From Thermoflexales bacterium (GTDB lineage Bacteria > Chloroflexota > Anaerolineae > B4-G1 > SLSP01), in contig WFQZ01000160.1 of NCBI GenBank assembly GCA_015486785.1, forward strand, positions 1 through 8,321: 8,321 bases of DNA, in the 5' to 3' direction. The notes beneath the pieces are model-generated. The model saw only the letters and a program-made list of their open reading frames with translations, was not told the DNA's origin and made no database searches. The translations under genes and the position numbers were made by a program. Each line of letters begins with the position of its first letter. Within the stretch, counting starts at the first letter, position 1. Positions 6,026 through 8,321 of this stretch are shown in pieces.

Positions 6026-6877
6026 TTACTTTTCGCGCAGGTAGATGAACCAATAGACCAGCGCAACCAGCACGCCGCCGCCGAGGATGTTGCCCAGCGT
6101 CACCGGCAGGAGGTTTTTGGCGAAGAAATTGCCCCACGTGAGATTGGCGTAATCCGCTGCGGTTTTGCCGATCTTCTCCCAGAAGGCCGCCGGCGCACCG
6201 GCCTTGATGAACAGCCCCACGGAGATGAAGTACATGTTCGCCACACAGTGCTCAAATCCGGCGGCGACAAATCCGGTGATGGGGAAAATGATGGCCAGAA
6301 TCTTGTCGGTGGTGGTGCGAGCTGAAAGCGTCAGCCAGACGGCCAGACACACCAGCGCGTTGCACAACACGCCCAGGAACAGCGCGGAGACAAAATCCAG
6401 CCCGCATTTGCCGTTAGCGATGGCCAACGCGGTAGCCCCAACTTGCCCGCCGCCCTTCATATACTGCGTGGAAAGGAACAACATCGCCGCCGTCGCCACC
6501 GAGCCGACGAAGTTCCCCAGGTACACCACGACCCAGTTGTAGAGCAGTTGCCCGGTGGTGATCTTGCCATCAGCCCAGGCCATCACGATGAGATTGTTAC
6601 CGGTGAACAGTTCCGCCCCGCCGACGACCACTAGGATCAGGCCGAGGCAGAATACCAGCCCCACCAATAATTGTTTGACCCCGAAGGGCAGGGCACTCCC
6701 GCCAGCCGCGATGGTGGTGGCGAAAATCGCCCCCAGCCCAATGAACGATCCGGCCAGAATCCCCAGGGCAAACAATGCCAACACAGGCATAGTGGCTTTT
6801 TTCACCCCTACGCTTTCCATCTTGGCAGCCATTGCCGGTGGAAGTAAAGCATCTACGTTAAACTCCGCTACAGACAT
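6026..6877 (-). CDS. Formate/nitrite transporter (FNT) family channel, 283 aa
   Basis: Pentameric inner-membrane channel family that passes small monovalent anions such as formate, nitrite, hydrosulfide or lactate. Length fits the family (about 250-290 residues). A cytoplasmic N-terminal helix (5-28) leads into the first membrane segment with the family-like AGSFIGLGAIFATT (42-55). GGAELFTGNN (86-95) supplies the pore threonine T92. The broken fifth segment carries GFEHCVANMYFIS (207-219) with the central pore histidine H210. The last segment has NLLPVTLGNILGG (255-267), the C-terminal family signature. Six membrane segments fit, near 31-55, 68-88, 112-136, 163-184, 192-220 and 258-279. ATG 6877 is chosen over the upstream frame reaching 6928 because AGGAGG (6889-6884) lies six bases before it and the family begins there. 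No formate lyase, formate dehydrogenase or nitrite reductase gene is adjacent, so FocA, NirC and other subtypes cannot be separated. It is probably monocistronic, with its own terminator. Confidence 0.93.
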   Translation of the reverse strand: MSVAEFNVDALLPPAMAAKMESVGVKKATMPVLALFALGILAGSFIGLGAIFATTIAAGGSALPFGVKQLLVGLVFCLGLILVVVGGAELFTGNNLIVMAWADGKITTGQLLYNWVVVYLGNFVGSVATAAMLFLSTQYMKGGGQVGATALAIANGKCGLDFVSALFLGVLCNALVCLAVWLTLSARTTTDKILAIIFPITGFVAAGFEHCVANMYFISVGLFIKAGAPAAFWEKIGKTAADYANLTWGNFFAKNLLPVTLGNILGGGVLVALVYWFIYLREK

Positions 6878-6883
6878 CGTACT

Positions 6884-6889
6884 CCTCCT
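6884..6889 (-). promoter_or_regulatory. Ribosome binding site AGGAGG that decides the FNT start at 6877
   Basis: Minus-strand AGGAGG is six bases from ATG 6877. The 17 extra upstream codons of the open frame run through this site and a hairpin and have no counterpart in the family. Confidence 0.75.
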
Positions 6890-6904
6890 CTTAAAAGTGA
6901 ATTT

Positions 6905-6928
6905 GTGGTCTCGCCCGTCGCGAGCCAC
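6905..6928 (-). other. Palindrome in the probable 5' leader of the FNT gene
   Basis: GTGG (6905-6908) pairs with CCAC (6925-6928) and CTCGC (6910-6914) pairs with GCGAG (6920-6924), with one bulged T and a five-base loop: nine base pairs, mostly G:C. It lies 28 bases upstream of the FNT start, before the ribosome binding site on the minus strand. No U-tract follows, so it is not a terminator. It could be a leader hairpin or an operator. The rest of the leader shows only TATAGT (6945-6940, minus strand) as a -10 candidate, without a recognisable -35 and without an FNR-type TTGAT/ATCAA dyad. Confidence 0.4.
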
Positions 6929-7042
6929 CCCATACCTTAACTATATCGGAGATGAGGGAATGGCTATACTGAAGAATATCATTGAATCGTTGGAAGATGC
7001 TCCAAAACAGGAATCCGCCTGGGGAAGCCCCCGGCTCGCCAA

Positions 7043-7063
7043 AAGGGAAGCTCTGCTTCCCTT
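7043..7063. repeat. Perfect inverted repeat AAGGGAAGC/GCTTCCCTT
   Basis: A nine-base perfect stem with loop TCT. Read on the minus strand the stem runs into TTGG, giving four T in a row, so it could act as a weak back-up terminator behind the stronger one at 7092-7123. Smaller dyads flank it: GGGGAAGCCCC at 7021-7031 and CCCTGCAAGGG at 7080-7090. Confidence 0.5.
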
Positions 7064-7091
7064 GAAGGAAATTCCCCGTCCCTGCAAGGGA

Positions 7092-7123
7092 TTAAAAAAC
7101 GCGGCGGAATGATCCGCCGCGTT
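7092..7123 (-). terminator. Intrinsic terminator of the FxLYD-repeat gene
   Basis: A perfect eleven-base stem (7098-7108 with 7113-7123, core GCGGCGGA/TCCGCCGC, four-base loop ATGA) lies 26 bases beyond the stop of the leftward gene. On the minus strand it is followed by a T run and TTAATC. Stem strength, tract and position make this a textbook intrinsic terminator. Confidence 0.9.
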
Positions 7124-7149
7124 GGGGAAACAGACTCGCCGTCGCCGGC

Positions 7150-8321
7150 CTATTGCGGCGAGCCACGGGCGATGACTTCGTAGGTCACCGAGTCTTTGTT
7201 AAAGTCGGTGGGCAATTCAATTTCCACCGAGTAATCCGCACTGCCGCCAGCCGGAATTTCGTCAAGGGAGAACGCATCTCCTGTGGCGACGACGTTTCCG
7301 CCGGTCTTATCGCGGAGCAGGACCACTACTTCCGCGCTGCTCAAATCGTAGTCCGAATCGTTGACGATCTGCCCGCTGAAGGTAGCAGTGCCACTATCAA
7401 AGCTGGCCTCCTCGGTGGTGCTCAACTTCACCTGCGTGGAAGCGGTCCACGTCCAGCCCGGATCCCATTGCACCGTGTAATGATCAATCTGCTGGGCAAT
7501 GTCCTCATCATAGTTCACCAGATTCCAGAAGTTGAAGTCGTAAGGGCATTTTTCCTCCGGCGCAAGCGAGGAGATGGGCAAGTCCAACGAATCCACGTCA
7601 AGAACGTTGTCATCGGCATCGTAGAACGCGGCCACCAGGCGGATGTTGAGGTTCTTGTTGCTGTGATTCGCCACTTCGCCCACCAAATGGAAGCTGTCGT
7701 AAGTATCGCGGTAGACCGTCTCGTCGCCTACGAACTCAATATCGTAGCTGTCTTCGCTGCCCACCACCGCATCAACGTAGAGCTTGTAATCCTTGATCAC
7801 ATCCGTGCCATCAGCCGGGCCGGAGAGGTAAACGATGAACGGCCCCGATTCGCCGGGATCAAGGTAGCTTACGTCGGCGGAGGGCGTGTTGGCGATGAGG
7901 ATGTTTCCATCGGCATCAAACACGGCGGCGGCGATCTCGTTCAGGTCAACGGGCTTATCGTTGTTGTTGACCGCTATGCCGGTGATGTAGACATCCCCGC
8001 TAGAATCGAAGAACATCTTTGAGCCTTTGATGTCCACCTTGACGCGATCCACGGACTCCACGTCGTAATCGCTGATCGTGACGAGGACATCGCCCACATC
8101 ACTCAAATCATCGTAGACGTTGAAGGCAAACGGGGTGATCTCGCCGGGCAACAGGGCATCCATCAGCGCGTACTGCGTGTCGGTGTAAACCAAGCTGCCG
8201 TTGGAATCGGAGATCGCGAGGGAAAGCTCAAGCGCATCCACCGTTTGATCGGTGTTGTTCTGGATCAAGCCGGTGATGTACAGGCTGTCAACATTATCCA
8301 CGTAGTTCCGCTGCTGGATGA
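7150..8321 (-). CDS. Acidic protein with four tandem FxLYD-like beta-sandwich domains, N-terminus outside the window
   Basis: The frame is open to the right edge (IQQRNYVDNVDSLYITG…), so the N-terminus, including any signal peptide, is missing; the GTG at 8301 is an internal valine. Counting that valine as residue 1, four repeats of about 100 residues are visible, with the conserved glycine at 11, 108, 208 and 310. Each follows the same order: (Y/F)hhG-h-N, a run of strands, a D-D/N-G-like turn (SDSNG, FDADG, YDADD, RDKTGG), then L-P-GE before another strand (LLPGEITPF, LDPGESGPF, LAPEEKCPY, IPAGGSADY). This matches FxLYD-type immunoglobulin-like modules, which occur in exported or lipid-anchored bacterial proteins. 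A hand count of the 383 residues gives about 72 D/E against 16 K/R and one cysteine, fitting a secreted or surface protein. No catalytic motif is seen; adhesion or a structural role is a guess. TAG at 7150-7152 is followed by a strong terminator. The gene is visibly less GC-rich than the glycosyltransferases. Confidence 0.82.
   Translation of the reverse strand, partial: IQQRNYVDNVDSLYITGLIQNNTDQTVDALELSLAISDSNGSLVYTDTQYALMDALLPGEITPFAFNVYDDLSDVGDVLVTISDYDVESVDRVKVDIKGSKMFFDSSGDVYITGIAVNNNDKPVDLNEIAAAVFDADGNILIANTPSADVSYLDPGESGPFIVYLSGPADGTDVIKDYKLYVDAVVGSEDSYDIEFVGDETVYRDTYDSFHLVGEVANHSNKNLNIRLVAAFYDADDNVLDVDSLDLPISSLAPEEKCPYDFNFWNLVNYDEDIAQQIDHYTVQWDPGWTWTASTQVKLSTTEEASFDSGTATFSGQIVNDSDYDLSSAEVVVLLRDKTGGNVVATGDAFSLDEIPAGGSADYSVEIELPTDFNKDSVTYEVIARGSPQ

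Noticed and set aside
5577..6137. Leftward open frame across the CYTH 3' end and the palindromic spacer
   Set aside because: It runs through the FNT terminator and a G8 tract, and has no family resemblance.
6878..6928. 17-codon extension of the FNT protein
   Set aside because: It runs through the leader hairpin and the AGGAGG that serves ATG 6877, and the family's N-terminus matches the shorter form.
7153..8022. 289-codon rightward open frame opposite the FxLYD gene
   Set aside because: It looks protein-like (V, I and H rich) because it is antisense to a repetitive beta-strand coding sequence, but it has no start signal and no motif, and the leftward frame has a stop followed by a strong terminator.
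1..8321. Defence island, CRISPR array, insertion sequence, tRNA or prophage genes
   Set aside because: Both strands were read for repeat-spacer patterns, transposase or integrase motifs, cloverleaf arms and defence-type genes, and none was found. The window is a glycosyltransferase locus plus housekeeping-like genes.

Overview
The window reads as ordinary chromosomal DNA of a high-GC bacterium, most likely a member of the Chloroflexota (Anaerolineae-like). This is an inference from protein style, not a computed placement. It rests on a cluster of long GT-C membrane glycosyltransferases with extra C-terminal domains, and on a small conserved protein (4696-5109) of a kind I associate with that phylum. 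No rRNA, tRNA, CRISPR array, transposase, integrase or phage gene is visible.

Layout. (1) Positions 1-4692 hold three GT-C/GT39-type genes. The end of one (2-322) and a complete second one (325-2316) run rightward, two bases apart. A third, longer one (2320-4692) runs leftward and ends three bases from the second. All three share the same C-terminal beta-rich domain with a TH-LL--DG / PGD / GhY signature, so they look like a locally duplicated family that acquired a common accessory domain. They probably move sugars from a polyprenyl-phosphate carrier to an envelope acceptor; donor and acceptor cannot be read here. (2) A 137-residue protein of unknown function (4696-5109, leftward) precedes the third glycosyltransferase by three bases and is probably co-transcribed with it. 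(3) A divergent intergenic region (5110-5243) separates that operon from a stand-alone CYTH (triphosphate tunnel) protein at 5244-5894. (4) A palindrome-rich spacer (5895-6025) holds two short hairpins related by compensatory base changes and the intrinsic terminator of the next gene. (5) A formate/nitrite-transporter (FNT) channel gene runs leftward, 6026-6877. (6) A 272-base spacer (6878-7149) carries several palindromes and a strong leftward terminator. (7) At the right edge, leftward, is the C-terminal part of a very acidic protein built from four tandem FxLYD-like beta-sandwich domains, probably exported.

The genes do not form one pathway. The glycosyltransferase cluster plus the small unknown protein is the only clear functional grouping. 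The CYTH, FNT and FxLYD genes look like separate transcription units. Start codons were reset from the longest reading frames for five genes, using Shine-Dalgarno sequences and family N-termini. The most distinctive items are the shared C-terminal domain of the three glycosyltransferases, the small unknown protein coupled to one of them, the covarying intergenic hairpins, and the four-domain FxLYD protein.
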